64,000 nt of DNA from Pithys albifrons albifrons (Eukaryota > Chordata > Aves > Passeriformes > Thamnophilidae), in assembly GCF_047495875.1 (NCBI RefSeq), contig NC_092459.1:6762965-6826964 (forward strand), given 5' to 3'. Positions 11,901-25,737 of the stretch are shown here, in pieces; positions within the stretch are counted from its first letter, which is position 1, and every line of letters begins with the position of its first letter. The translations under genes and the position numbers were made by a program. The notes below the pieces were generated by a model that was not told the DNA's origin, made no database searches, and worked only from the letters and a program-made list of their open reading frames with translations.

Positions 11901-14900
11901 GAAGCAATAACTGAAATATTTGTTCATAAAATTAGCAATTCAGTAAGCTTTGCCGTTAGGCCCACTCATGAAGTGGTCACAACGATTACAGGTGACTCTA
12001 TTCACACTTCCTAAATAAAACAGTTGAATTACACCAACATCAAGAACATAATAAAAAGCATTTTCCAGAATTTGAGAAGCAATTTACCTGTAAATTTAGA
12101 GAAACTACTGTTTCAGCTGTTTGAGCTGTATCCAGTTTCAATGGTTGGCTGCATCAGCCTGAAAACTAAGACTACACTACTGCAGCTTCGTGAATAGTTA
12201 TCCATATCATGCAATAAATAGCATTACTGCTTCCTGACTATCTGACCTAATTGTGCTAAACTACTTTTCATGTTGGCACAAATACAGAACAGGTTAAATA
12301 AACCTTTTGTGAAGGTTTACAATCCACCAGCTCTAAAGAAAGTTTTACTTGTACAAGCGTTCACAGACAGTAATGGGAGAACATGTTGAACTGAAATCTA
12401 TTTGGACAATTTTTCAGCAGCAGATTTCCATACTACCCAGTCATCCCTGTTAGTTTGTGGCACACAGTGTCTGACAACTGAAAGATATGTAAATTGCTCT
12501 ATACTTGTTACGAACACTCCTCCAGATTTTGCTCAAAAGCTGTAACAGACTGGGCTGCTCAGCATAATTTTTTGAAGCATTTGCAAAGCTGGTACCAAAT
12601 CCTGCCCTCTTTCCATATGTATACCCCTCATTTGGTTTCCATGGAAGAAATGCCCATTTACCTACATGAAGAAAGTCATTTAAACTCACCTCCATTTCCC
12701 TCAACTCTATTTTCCTCCCATTATACACACACACTACACAGAAATTCTCAGTCTTGGTTATTATTTATGGAGAGCTTTCAGGATTACCTTTTACAGCTGA
12801 TTTATAAAAGTAATCACCTGCCTCAGACCAAAATGTAGCACTTGAACTTAAAATGCTGCTTCTGATTTGAAAGATGTCATCTGCTTGAATAAAATCCTTC
12901 CTTTGAAGCACAGAGAATCTTTTTTGAGATAGAAAAAAATCCAAAATTAATTTAAAATTCAGAATATTCTTTTTACAGAAACTGCTTGAATATGTACGCA
13001 GTTACCCTCGGATAAATATTGCACTTTTAATTAATTGTATAATGAGATATGCACATTGTAAAAACATATATGCACATATTATTTCATTAACTGTCACTTG
13101 AATAATACTCAGAGCTCAAAGTAGATGCGGTTCTTCATGTGCATGCTTATGAGAATCCCAGATTGTAAAGACAAACATTATGCTATACAAAATTGATTCA
13201 AGCAATGTAAAAAACATGCTCAAAATCTGTCTCTCAGATATCCGGAGCAGTTTCAGACCTTGCACAGAGTTCTGCTCCAATGCTGTCTGCTCCACATCCA
13301 GACCCTCCATAGTCCCCATTAGCACTGTGAACTGAGAGAAGACAGAAAGAACCCCTGGCAGAAAAGATAAAACATGCAACCCCTGAAACAGGCAGGTTCT
13401 AATGTTCACTCCCAGCTTTTAAGTTGATACCTTCCTCTGCTAAACTCCTTGGAATGTTCTAATGGCCACACCTAAATTTTTACTTCATTGTTGTCCATTG
13501 CTTTGGCATCTGAAGAGCCATCAACAAGGAAGGACCAACTCTTTTGTCTTAAATTAAACAGCCAGTTCGACTGAACAAATTTTACATGTAGTTCCTTTTT
13601 CTTCTCTTTGGAGACGTCTGCAGAAGGCGGCATTCCAGATTGTTTGCAGGATGTAGACACAAGGGTTTCGTTTTTAGCACACTTCATAAGTATTTTGCAT
13701 AGACAGATGAAGATGCACAACACACTGTAAGCAAAAGCAACATTTCATGCCTTCATTCCATAATTAGGCTTAGCTCTTAACAAGTCACATTCTAATTCCC
13801 ACCAAGCAAGTATGAAGAGGGCATCTGATCTCAAATACCTTATTCATGCAAAGAATAGGTTCATCTAAAGTGCAACAATGAATAAAATATGGGAAATGTA
13901 TTTCTGAAAGGTTATTTTCCTGTGTCACCAACTTAATTCTGGCACAAGATGACTCAAACCATCTGCAGCTTGAACAAGAAGAATTAAACATTTTGACAGG
14001 CCTGAAACCTCATACTTTGATTTTCCATTTTTTAAAATCCCAGTTTAATTCCACCTCACTCCCCCCTTTTTTCCCTAATGTGCTCTTCACCATTATCTCA
14101 CCATTAAATCCAAGAGCTGAAAACTCCCCACTGTGTGACACTCTCAACCATAGGTTGCTCAGGTTGGAATGAAGTACATGGTAGTTGTTTGCACTCAATT
14201 GCTCAGAACTCAGGTTCCAGAACTTTTTGTAAGGCTGACTTAGAGCAACCTTAACATATTACCCACAGTTTGTGTGGGTTTGAAATGCAAATGTTTACTT
14301 TCTACTGTAACATAAACATGGTTTGTTATGCAGGGCACTGGCACTTCTTACCATACCTCTAAGAAATAGTACAACTGCCACTCTTAAACACATTTCTTAA
14401 CACCAGGATGCTTGAAATTTATACTTTGGATAACAACAATGTATTACAGTGAATGCATAAACCAATATACACTGACCCTCACTTGAAAATTTAGGCTCTA
14501 ATTCAGGAAAAACATTTGCATCATATTCTTCTGTTTAAGAAAGCATTTAAATATTGTCCTCTATGAGGATAGAATTCTTAATGTACTTATAATGTTAGAC
14601 ACTGTCACTAATCCAACCCTTCTGTATTTTTCCCCTGTCCCTTTTCTTTGCCATCTGCCTTTCAGTGTTAATTACATTTATCTGTCTAAAATTTTGCCAC
14701 ATGCTGCATTTTTTATTGAGCCAAATGATACAGTGCACATGCATTTTACTGGTGAATTTATGGCTAGAGGGCCTTCTTTTTTTTCTGTCCTTTATGGAGA
14801 AGAACAGTTCTAGTTTTAATGCTTTGGCACATAAGCTTTAATATCATCCATGCATCTGCTCCCAAGCTCCTCACTGAAGGTCCCTGTGTACCACCCAGGA

Positions 14901-16370
14901 CGGAAGCTGTAACGCTGAGAGGACATTTCTCATCACTCCATTTTCGCAGTTCCTTCTCAAACCTTTTCATTACTGCCGAGCACATAGTTCTAAAACCTGA
15001 AAGGTAAGTGAAGATGAACAAAAGGCTTCTCCATCAACAAAAAGGCTCAAGCTCTCAAACAGCGAGAAGAAGCTCAGATCCCAGGCAAAATTCATGTCTG
15101 CTTTAGGAGCCTTGGACTTTCTTACTGTTGAGTTTCTGGGCTCAGCATGTGTGAAACTCTTTCTTTATGTTACTGTACCTCCAACCTTTAAATGCCAACA
15201 TTATACATATGACAGGAAAATAGGAGCAGTCTTAGTCAAACAATTATGGGCAAATAATTTTATTTTTCCATTAAAATCTGAATTATATTATTCTAGGCTT
15301 TATTTTGGGGTTTATTGTTTTTGTGATTGCTGCTTAATTTGGAGCTGATATATCCAAAATGTTTTCTACACTAAAATACAAATGCAGTCCACAGTTTTAA
15401 GAACATCCCTTAAATGTATGGGCCAATCCAATAATAAGTTTTAAGGAATAAAACTATTAACATTTTGTAATGTCAACCAATTCCTTTTTCGTAAACACAT
15501 TATATACTTCTGTTGGAATTTAATCACTTGCTAAGCAGCTAAATAATTTTTTCGAGCTAATGAGAATTAGTTTTGAAGTTGTTAGTATTAATGAGAAATC
15601 ACCATATCCATATTAGTGTTTCATAGTACTAAATATTTGATACCTCGGTTCACATTACTGCTTGGAGGATACTAGCAGCAATCAAAATTATTATTTTCAT
15701 TTTGTCAGATAAAGCAAAATTCTTTTATGCTTTTTAAAAGCAAGTATTTGCAAATGAAAATAAAACTATACTTCATTACAACAACAAAAAACTAACAAAC
15801 AAACAATCAAAAAAACAGCCTTCACATTTAGAAACACAATGTTGTATACTTGTTTTAAGCCTTTAAGTGAAGGAGGGACAATATCAGTGGCAATCTGGAG
15901 AATTCAACACTTACGAGGAGATTTTCAGCTCCTTTTAGACATAAGCCCTAGAGAAATTGCTTCTTTCTTTCTTGCAAGATCTGCCCTCTTCTCTTCCAAT
16001 GGATGTTTTGAACCTCTCAAGATGGAACTTATCCTTCTTATCCTTCTGATATAACATTATTTTTTTAATGTTCTATGTCTTAATGATGAATACACTCTCA
16101 TCTCTTAATCTTTCTATGCCTCTGCAGCAGTTTATCCCTCAATATCAAATGTCTCTCAATATACAACCTAATAATTTTTTTTTCTGGTGATCCATACATG
16201 CCTGAGTGTAGTAATACCACAGGTTTTATAACATTATGAGGTTCAGCTTCTTCACCTCTATGTTTCTCACATCTTACGAATATGCCCTGCTAACTCTGTC
16301 TGGGAGTTCTAGACAAGCTTCTCTGGGCAGAATTTTCCAGGCAGTGTAGCTTTTAATTCTTTCTCAGTTT
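8906..16370. other. Intergenic, no recognised gene or repeat
   Basis: About 7.5 kb of AT-rich sequence. The open frames (for example 10787-11053 minus, 11113-11397 minus, 12494-12838 plus, 13116-13409 minus and 14764-15021 minus) are short. Several overlap on opposite strands and show no domain motifs. I see no rRNA, tRNA or clear transposon here. Ancient repeats too diverged to see by eye are possible. Confidence 0.5.
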
Positions 16371-16928
16371 AGTTGTGGTTGTGGGTTAACCCTGGCCAGC
16401 AGCTAAGCACCACATACACATGCTCGTTCCCCCACAGTGGGATGTGGGAGAGAATCGGAAGGGTAAAAGTGAGAAAACTTGTGGGTTGAGATGAAGACAC
16501 TTTAATAGGAAAAGTTAAAAATAAAAGCAAAAAGAAGCAGATAAAAACAAAACCAAGGAAAAAAAAAAGCTATGCAAAAAATCCAAATTGCTCCCTACTA
16601 GCACACCAATGTCCAGCAGGTTCCCATGCAACTGCAGAGCTGACAAAATCTCACCTCTCTGTTTTTACTGCTGAGCTTGACATCATATGGCATTTGGTCA
16701 GCTGGGGGTCAGCTCTCCCAGCGGTGTCCCCTCCCAGCTTCTTGTGCACCCCCAGACTCCTCACTGGAGGAGCACAGCGAGAGGCAAATAAGGCCTTGAT
16801 GCTGGTTACTAATAACTAAAACATCTCTCTGTTACCAGCACTGTTTTCATCAGAAATTGAAAACATAGCACCATACAAGCTACTACGAAGAAAATTAACT
16901 CAATCCCATCCAAAATCAGTACAGTTGT
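16371..16928 (+). mobile_element. Solo ERV LTR
   Basis: This is an avian-type LTR starting near tgtgggttaaccctggcc (16380) and ending caaaatcagtaca (16923). Its end resembles the sequence at the window start. The six bases agttgt occur at 16371-16376 and 16923-16928 and may be the target-site duplication, although this placement leaves the canonical TG start a few bases inside. There is no internal retroviral coding sequence, so this is a solo LTR left by recombination. The A-rich tract near 16500-16570 is internal. Confidence 0.6.
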
Positions 16929-17832
16929 ACAGTCTGTAGTTGGCACGGCTTCCCCGCCTTTCCCTGAAAAACTATTTCATGGTCTTTTCAAAGTCATTGT
17001 AAGGAAGCCTTCCTCTGTTGCATTTTTCCACTGGCAATTCTACTGACTTTGGGGAAAAAAAAATTTTTAAAATTCTTGATGTCTTTCCATCCATCAGTCT
17101 ATCACCCCTACTCGCACATAACCAAAATTTCACATAGTTGGCACTTTTATCTGCAATCACACTTCCTGTAGCCCCACAACTATTTTGTTTCTTTTAACAG
17201 AAACACTTTCTTCTGTGATATTCTTTGTGAATATGCATTTGTCATTACACCTGACCTAGTCATGTTTTCTACAGCACCCTTACAAATCCAGTCATTTTAC
17301 ACCTACATGTTTCTATGGGTTGGCACTCAGTGATTTATCTGAGAGAAACTCCCTTTCTTCTAGCTTTCTAGCACAGTATACTATGGCTCCTTGATATTCA
17401 TGAATTAATCCATGACAACCCTCTCCACGTCCAAATGAGAAACACCCCCTTCCTCTCCAAGACATTCAACCTGCCAACAAGGTTGGCACAAGTTTACTCC
17501 TGGATTATGCCTAGGAACAGCCTAGAAGAGCACTGGGTAGCTCAGAGCAGAATACTTATAACAATGCCACAGCACAGTCAGTCAAGTTACAATACCTGGT
17601 CCCTTGATCTTGGTTTGTAGATACTTTCTCTTTTGAAATAGGGTAACCTCCTTGGGCTGTGCTTTCAAATGCATCTTCTGGATCACTTTAATCACTGGTG
17701 CACTGAATGCTCTCATTACCTATTTCCCTGTCCACTCTTTGTCTGAGTTTTCAATATTAAATAAAGATAACTACAGGTTGAACAAACAAACAAACAACAA
17801 CAACAACAAATCACTAGTGAAAAACTGTTTTT
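16929..17832. other. Intergenic, no recognised gene
   Basis: Unique AT-rich sequence. A (CAA)n-like low-complexity patch lies at 17782-17812. No supported gene. Confidence 0.5.
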
Positions 17833-17833
17833 T

Positions 17834-18045
17834 CACAGAATCATAGAATATGCCAGGTTGGAGGAGACCCACAAAGGACTGTTGAGTCCAACCCTTAGCA
17901 CTGCACAGGATCATCTCCAAGATCATACTATGTGCCTTAGAGTATTGTCCAAACACTTCTTGAACTCTGTCCACCTTGGTGCTGTGACAACTTCTCTGGG
18001 GAGCCTGTTCCATCACCCAGCCAAAAAGAAGTTATTTATTGCTAT
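17834..18045 (-). mobile_element. CR1 LINE 3' fragment
   Basis: The sequence begins cacagaatcatagaatatgc, the reverse complement of the CR1 terminal repeat. It then runs backwards through the 3' tail (gttggaggagacccacaaag) into the end of ORF2 (gagcctgttccatcacccag). It is 5' truncated and lies on the minus strand. Confidence 0.85.
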
Positions 18046-18349
18046 TTGATAAAGGGAATGGAAAATTTTCAATTGCTATCTCCTAGTGGCTTCCTTTATC
18101 AATAGGTTTCTTTACAATTATTTGAGATGTACCTTTCTGGGTAAATTTTTAGAGTCTATGTAGAGTGTTGGCAAACTATGATTTCTTTTTTCTAAAGGAG
18201 CAGATTGCTATTTAGGGAAAAGAAATATTTGAGAGAGCAGGAAGTTTCACAGAAGAATAATTATTAGAGTGAACTAAAATTTCAGTACAGTTCTAAGAAA
18301 AGTTGCCTGATTAAAATTTTCATGTTTCAAGCAATTTTTAACAGGAACA

Positions 18350-18740
18350 CTGTGGCAGGATATGCCCATCCTGATGAGATCTAAAATCCAATCAAAGAAT
18401 GCAGACTATTCAAGCCATCATGCAGGCTATCATGCAAGCTCAACTGCTGATGCCAGGATGCTGTCTTGGTGTTAAATTATGCTAAAACCATTCTGGTTCA
18501 CCAGACTTCAAATACACATCCTGCTTTTGAAACAGACTATAGATCTGTGACTACCAGTCAATCACTTTATTACAAAAGTCTGGTCCATGTCCATAGTCAG
18601 GTTCTTCTGACATAACCCTTCTTGGGTGTATGTGTGGAGATTCATTCTTGGCTAGGGATACCTTCCAAGGATACTCCTCCAAGCTGAGAGAGAGATCTCC
18701 CCACAAATGTTGGTCTGGGTGAGTTACATGAAATCTCTAC
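18350..18740. repeat. Possible decayed LTR
   Basis: The segment from ctgtggcaggatatgcccat to gagagagatctccccac looks like a bird LTR, with a motif block around tctggtccatgtccatagtc. No target duplication or terminal dinucleotides could be fixed. This is a weak call. Confidence 0.25.
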
Positions 18741-19325
18741 TTAGTAATGATTTCCTTTTTGCTAGCTTTAATGTAATTACTTTAACACTTGCCTCAATAT
18801 AGTGCACTCTTCTATCTTATACTATACTACTTTATGCTATATTGTACTTTATGAGTAGATTTCCTGCTTTTTATATTGTCTAGTAAATAATTCTGATTAA
18901 GATATTTTGTTTGATCATTTGTAATAATAAATGATGAATTTTATATCAATATTCCCGTTTTGCAAGACAAAACTGGTTTAATCACAACTCTGTAATTCCT
19001 TAAATTCAAACCATGTACATAATCCAAGGCTAAGAGTGGATTCAGGTGCACCTACACGCCTTTCTGAGAAGGAGTTTAGAAAGCAAGGGAGTCCTTTTCG
19101 CACTTTTTGATTCTTAATAAATTTTGTCTAAGCCTTCCAGTCTCCCAGGACAAACACAGAACTGGAAGGGATCACCTATGCTACTGAGCATAGCCTCTGA
19201 AACAGTGTTGCTACCACTGTCCTATAGCACTAAAGTTATTTAGAATTTATTACATATTTCCTGTGACTCAAGTTCAGCCTCTGTATCTACCTGCTCTCAT
19301 ATTAACTCATCTTGCATAAGCACAT
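18741..19325. other. Intergenic, no recognised gene
   Basis: AT-rich sequence with nothing I can name. Confidence 0.5.
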
Positions 19326-19545
19326 GTAATGGTTTGACCCATGGCTTCCTCAGTAACCATTGTATCTAAGGAAGTTACAAGTATTCCACGCGTGTCTTCC
19401 ACGTAGCAGAGGGGGAGTGGTTTTCTGTGGCTGCTTCCCTTCTTTGGCTGAGGAGCTGGTGGGAGGTTGTTGGAGTCTGGTCCCTCCGGTCCCTGGTGTT
19501 TCTCCTGTCCTGGTTGAGATTGTTTCATTCTTGTTCCCCTTCCTT
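19326..19545 (+). repeat. Possible LTR fragment
   Basis: It starts tgtaatggtttgacccatgg, which resembles the 5' ends of bird ERVL-like LTRs, and continues into a G/T-rich segment. The 3' boundary is unclear. Open frames on both strands here look like by-products of the biased composition. Confidence 0.3.
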
Positions 19546-22500
19546 GTTCTCCAAAATGATTTGCAGAAAGTTATCCCTTTTGACACTCAGTTAGTTAGGT
19601 CAAAAAGGCAAAATCTTTTAATCTGTCAACTAAGGTTTAACCAATGCTTTTTACAATGGAAAACACCTGAAGCCAAGTAAATTCCTTGGCACTTCGTAGC
19701 TTCATCTTTCAGCTAAAGAGTGACCTTTTTTTGTCTTCCAATTTAGAAACTCTCTATTTATAGGAAAAAAAAAAGGTTTCTTAGTTCCCAGTGTTGTCAT
19801 TTGAAACTCAAGTTTATCTTATACTTTTAATTTCAGCTGCCTGAGTAATCTGATCCACCCTGCCTTCTTTTTAATGGATGATTTCTTTTCCACTCCCCTG
19901 TTTCAGCATTACATCCCAACTTTATAAGCAGTTCTGAATTTCAGAATCTCATACTGAGTTCTCTATATTTGAGTCATTAACAAATACATTAAACAAGATC
20001 TGGCACAGATTGATCCCTTGAGGATAATAACAGGAGCCTTTCTTTGTCCCACTATTCCCTTCTGCAGTCTCCCCTTTCAACAGCTCTTCAATCCATCCCG
20101 TATCCTCTATTAATTGCCATCATCTCCACCTGCAGCACCAAATTCCTATGCAGCATTGAAGTAAGTGCTTTTCTGAAATTCAAAGGGATAACACCACTGT
20201 ATCATCCTACACAAGAAAAAATACAATAAATTATAAAAAAGAAAAATAATTATTGGCTGATCTGTAAAAAAAAAATCCCTTTTGAGAAAAAGTAATGTTA
20301 TATAAAGCTTGTATTTTCCTTGAAAATACTTTCTAATACTTTGCCTAGTAACAGGACTAGTTTTAAGCATAGACTTGGGAGGCAGGTGCCAAGGGCAGCC
20401 ACTCCTTTGCTGCCTACTTACCTTGCCCTTCCTTTCTATCTTGCCTCTACTTCCCTGACAACACTGGGACTGGAACCTAAGAGCAAGAAGAAAGAAATAT
20501 GTGCCACTTCCAGCCCTTTCCTTCACTGTCTGACCAGCTCCTGCTCTTAATTCCAGCTGATGGGTGGAGGTACAGGAAAGAACACAGGAGAATGGGAAGA
20601 CTGGGAACAGACTGAAACCTTTGAGGGTTGCTGGGTGCCCAGTGTGGAGACTGATGCAGATCCTCATCTTGCTATCCTGGAAAGAACAAGCAGGTGATCT
20701 CAGAGGCAGTGTAGGAGACTGTCCTTTCCTGCTATGAACTGGAGAACGAGGAACTGAGACAGAAGAAAGGAATCCCATGGAAATAAATCTTATGCTGGAG
20801 GAAGGTAAAAGGACACACAAAGGAAGGAATACATGAAATGGTATAGATATAGGAATATGGGGGGGGTTGTTGTTGGGTTTTTTTTAGTTTTTGGTTTTGG
20901 TTTTTTTTAATGGGCTCCATGGAAAAAGAGAGGCAGCTTTGGGGAGCTCAGAAGCCTGGGAGTTGTAGTCCTTACTTCCCACATCCAGCAAGGTAGGACG
21001 CATGTCCTGAGTACATGGTTCACGCTGAGCCTGGGCCAGTATCCTTTCTACAGGGTGAAGGCTCTCTCTGGAAGAGGCCAGAGATCTGACTAGCAGCATA
21101 GGGACAGGGGGCAAAGCTCCTCAGACCAGCCTCTTCCATTTGTCTCTACTTCACCAGAGCATTAAAAATTTCTTCAAGCCCCTTACTGCCTACCCTGTCC
21201 TCCCAAAATCCTTCTTCGCTCCATCATAAAACTGAAGGGTCACCACAAAAAAATGAGGGGTGAATTAGTATGTCTGATGTTCACCCATACAGGGCCAAAA
21301 TTTAGTTTCTGTTGGCCCTGGTGAGAAGCAAAGAGCAGAAGGTTGTGAAGGAGGAAGGGGAGTTATTTCTTAAAAATTGTTACTGGTTTTGATACTGTCT
21401 AATCATACACTCCTTACAGTCCATTAAAAATCCTTGCTGCTGGACTTGGCATTTCCTGCACTAGATTCTTTCAGCAGTCCAGAATAGAGATTATCTGGAT
21501 TTTGTCACACTTAGCAATCTAAGCTTGGCTTCTTAGAGCTATGTTCCGTTTCTTCTGCTTTTCTTAGAGTTACTGCATGTAATGCAGTTACAGGAACAGA
21601 TTTATAGTTGTGTCAGAGATAATGTACAATGTACAAAACAAAGGGTTAACATGCTAATCTTCTTGCATTCAAACTGACACACCCCAGTAGGGCCAGTCTG
21701 AGATAATGAAATTATAGCTCAAAAGGAAGATCCTGAGAAAGGAGTGTAATGGTTTTAATAAACAAGGATTGCTGATGTTGGGGAGAGAGGTTTTCTGGGG
21801 GTTTAATTATTCAAAACAGCTATGGAACACCTAAGCAACCACGATAAATAGTGCAAAGCACTGTTCTTTATGTGAGTACTTAACCAAACCAGGATGTAAC
21901 TTCCTAATTTAGCTGTGGAATGACACAGAGAGCACAGACTGTATCCAATGTCTGCAGGTTCATAAAATCATAGATATGTTTTAAATCATTAAAAAGATAT
22001 ATTATTCTGTATTGGCTAAGAAATGTGGTTAGGAAAGCAGAGTCTATCATCTGAAATGAGATGTCTGTTGTATCATTTTCCTGTAAGGGACTGTACAATA
22101 GGAAATTGTATCTGGAGGTTGAATCCAAGGCACTTTATAAAAGCTTGGACAGCACCTTGGATGGCATCTTTTCTTTCAAGTTTAATAATATGTGATTGTT
22201 CTATCCTGCAGGAGGAAGGAGTCATTCAGGCAAATACCTGGTTCAGAGCAGCATTTCTTACATGTGCCCATGTGCTCTCCATGAGAAATGCATCACTGTA
22301 ACAACACTTTTTATGACATCTCGGCATCAGCAGAACCAGCTGTCGAGGCTAATGGAAGTGCACAATCTTCCTGATGATTTCTGGAGTAATGCAAAGGAGA
22401 AGATGATGACAATTACCTTTGAGACACCTGCCTCTAAAATAGCACATGCTCATTTTAAACAGGTTGTAATCTCACCTTGAGTGACTGCCAGGCTTCATTT

Positions 22501-25242
22501 GGATCCTTCATGTTTAATATATTATTTAGATTGCATGGTTTTAGGCCTGAAAGGAAGCAATTTAGATTGAAATTAGCAATAGAGTGTGGAATTATACTGA
22601 CAGGCAGTGGAAGTTTAGATACTTATTTCAAAAATATCACTCTCTGCTCTACATGTGCCTCTATGGTACTAAAAATGTTTAGAGAATGTTAAGACATCAC
22701 AGTTAAATGCCCAGAAATAACAATTCTTAAGTTAAGGTGTCAGGCGGTGGTTCTTCTTCTTCGTTTCCCAGTGCACAACCAGCACCAGAGTATCACACAC
22801 ACACCTCTGGCTTTTGCCCATGATCAGACTGGGAGAAATGTAGGGGAGGCTGGTTGGCTGATCAAGGAAAGGAAAATGTTCTTTATGAGAAGTGAAGGAA
22901 GGCTGGAGGGCTTGTTTGCTCTAGTCAAATCAAACTTGATTGGAAGCTGATTAGAAATATATCCGAGATGATACAACAAAAAGGAGGAACTATTTAAATC
23001 TGAAGAATAATGTTGGTACGAGAACAAAATAGTATAAGTCTGCCACAAATAATTTGAGACTGGAAGAAATTTCCTGTTAGAACAGTCTGTTGATGACAGA
23101 AATAACAGGAAAAAAACCTTGCTAAATTTCAACTTTCTAATTGCAGTAGTCTTAATTCTTTGAAACACTGACCAGCTTCTCATTTTAGATCACATGAAAT
23201 GTAGCCCTATGTCCTTTACGTCTTGATAAGGGCAGAGTTGTGATGATTATCTCCTTTTTATCTTTTTCCTGCAGACAAATGGGTCAGGAAACTTTCAGCC
23301 AAACTGGTAAAAGTTTCTGAAAGTAGAAGGTAATCAGGAGCTCTTTGACATCCAGAAATAAATCTGCTAATGGTGTACACTATGTGTCATGATATATGGA
23401 ATTGCCATTCATCTTAAACAGCAGGCAGTTATTCAGGGAAACTACAATTTGCAGACACTGACAAGCCCTCATGCATGAGTTCCAGCTTCATTTCTTTTAC
23501 TTGCTGGGGACCACATACCAAAACCAGACCCCAATAAATCAGTTATGTTAGTCTAATCCTGAGGTGACAGAGGCATGGACATGCGTGGTTAGACTTGTAT
23601 AAAAGAGAAGCAGGCAGACTTGCTAGTCAACACTGGGTTTAGTTGCTTCTCTTACTCTGGCAACATCGTTTTATCAAAATGCAGCCAAATGGCATTTATC
23701 ATTTAATCATCTGTCCACGCTTCTTAGAATGGGCCTTACACTCCTATCTTTGCAGCCATCTTAGTTATACCTCACATCTGCAACTTTATATTGCATTGTT
23801 AAGTTCTACAGAGACTAAAGAAAAAATTCCACTTACCAACTTCATGCAATTTATTTTTTCTACTTTTCCTTTTTTTTTTTTAACATACAGCAGCAACTTC
23901 TACAGCTTTTTTATTTTAGACAACGTATCTTTTCTTTTCAAACCAGCCAGCCTTCAGTGGCAGTGTGTATTTTTAGGAAGCTGTACAGCCATCTGGAAAG
24001 GTTTTATTTTTTTGTTATGTTTATCCTTTGCACTTTTCAGATTTCTGTCAATGTCCATGGTAACAGCTGCTGCTATAATACTCTCCAATCTTGTGTAGTT
24101 TAAGAGCTGCACAATCCAGTGTGGTTTGCAGTCTACACTTCAATCAACAATAAATTTGTAAGACCAATAGTTGTGGAGGTTTGCCTTTGGAGACCACTAC
24201 ATAGCTGCCACAGGTGCCATTTCTGTGTCCTTTCTGCTCATGGTTTATTTCAAGGGTGGTTGATCAGAAGACTATGCATTAGTTTTTCATACTCATATGT
24301 GCATATACATATATATACATATATATAAAAGCAATCTTGGAAATGTTGACTTTTTAATTATGGGGTTTGTGTTTGGTTTGTGGTTTATTTGGTTTGGTGT
24401 TTAGTTTGAGGGGGGAGGTTGGTTGTTTGAGGGGTTTTTTTATTATTCTCTCTACTCCTATCATCCACCTTGTAAATTAAATTATTATCCTTGTTTGGGA
24501 GTGCAGAAATTCTGAAGTGTTGCAGTTCATATATGGCTCTATTTTATTTTTCATGAACAGTAATAACTTGCATAGGTATAAAATTATTCAGCTCACAGAA
24601 TTAAAAAAGGTGCTTTTACCTGCAGGACATGGTAACTGTTTCAACAGTAAAAGCAGTAAATAAAGTAAAATTTCAAAAAAGTAACTAAAGCTGAGAGAGA
24701 TGTTTGTGAAGACGAATTATATCAATCTGAGCTGAAATCTGAGTTGCCATGACTCTTTAAAGTAAAAAAGGACAAAGTTTACCTAATGACTGCAAAATAT
24801 TTTGAAACAGGCTCCCTAAACATTTATGGCAATCACTGGAAAGAAAAACATTCCAATAATTTGCTGTCCTGAATTCAGAAGTCTTATAGTATGTGATCTA
24901 CATTCAAATAGTTGCCAGACTTTTAGGGGCTTTTATCCCAGAGAGCATCAGTAGCTCTGAGAAGGGTGTCTGCTGAGCACAGACCTGCCTGAATAACCAA
25001 CAGCAAATACCAAGGCGCAATTGATACCTGAAGATCTGCCTCCTGGGGACTTAGGGGTTTAGATCTAAATTTATCTCATGCATCTTTAGAGGCACACCAG
25101 GCAGGTGCCTACTCAAACCTGGAAGCTGATGCTCCCTTTGTAGTCAGTGGAGAATATGCAGAGAGCGATTCATCCCACGATAGGACGTGAAGAGTCATTT
25201 AAGGAAATTTCACCAGCAAAAATCTGTATATCTAGAATTTTA
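19546..25242. other. Intergenic, low-complexity patches only
   Basis: There is no supported gene. Low-complexity patches include a G/T-rich run at 20860-20910, a TATA-rich run at 24297-24328 and a GTTT-rich stretch at 24360-24440. The longest open frame (20146-20820 minus, 224 codons) is serine/cysteine-rich without a domain. An open frame at 22196-22480 (contains LMEVHNLPDDFWSNAKEKM) looks somewhat protein-like but has no family I recognise. Confidence 0.45.
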
Positions 25243-25737
25243 GAATCATGTAACTGTTGAGGTTGGAAAAGCCCTCTAAGATCATTGAGTCCAACCATTA
25301 ACCCAACACCACTACATTATGTCTCCAGTTAAATGCCTCCCTGACATCCGATCCCGTCAGATCTCTGAAGCTCAGCAAGGTCAGCCCAGGATTAGTACTT
25401 GGATGGGAGATCTCCTGGGAAATGCCGGGTGCTGTAGGTTCTAGTCCTGAGGACTTCACTGGCACTGTCCAAGCTCACTAGGCCGTGGCAGATGAACCTC
25501 AGGACTGAAACGGTGGGGCCAGTTCTGCGCCCGCTGAGCCTCACCTAAAATCCACTGCGCAGGCTGGAAGGGCACACCCATGTGGGGACAGCCCTTCCCA
25601 AATCTTCGTTCGCGAAGCTGAGCCACACATACACCCACATCTCCAGGTGCCATATCCACAGGCTTTTTGAACACTTCCAGGGAAGGTGATTGCAACACTT
25701 CCCTGGGCAGCCTGTTGCAAGGCACCGGGTATTAAAG
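25243..25737 (-). mobile_element. CR1 LINE 3' fragment, split by a 5S-SINE
   Basis: Reverse-complement CR1 3' sequence occupies 25243-25328 (starts tttagaatcatgtaactgtt, includes cattgagtccaaccattaac). It resumes at about 25637-25737 (ggtgccatatccacaggctt to cagcctgttgcaaggcacc). The two halves join into one continuous CR1 once the inserted SINE and one copy of the target duplication are removed. Confidence 0.85.
25329..25636 (+). mobile_element. 5S rRNA-derived SINE, copy 1
   Basis: The head (about 25335-25440) matches the 3' part of vertebrate 5S rRNA. It has the A-box-like agctcagcaaggtcag, the C-box region ttagtacttggatgggagat, and gccgggtgctgtaggttcta. A ~190-bp body of unknown origin follows and ends at a CA-rich 3' end (gagccacacatacaccc). 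It is flanked by atgtctccag (25319-25328) and acatctccag (25637-25646), a slightly decayed target duplication. It is inserted in a minus-strand CR1 piece. It is not a functional 5S gene, because the 5' third of 5S is absent. Confidence 0.85.

Noticed and set aside
22196..22480. Protein-like open frame of 94 codons on the plus strand
   Set aside because: No domain, no splice context and no recognised homolog. A frame of this length is not unusual by chance in this window.
25335..25440. 5S ribosomal RNA gene (also at 28.9 and 56.9 kb)
   Set aside because: Only the 3' part of 5S is present and it is fused to a common non-5S body with target duplications, so these are SINEs.
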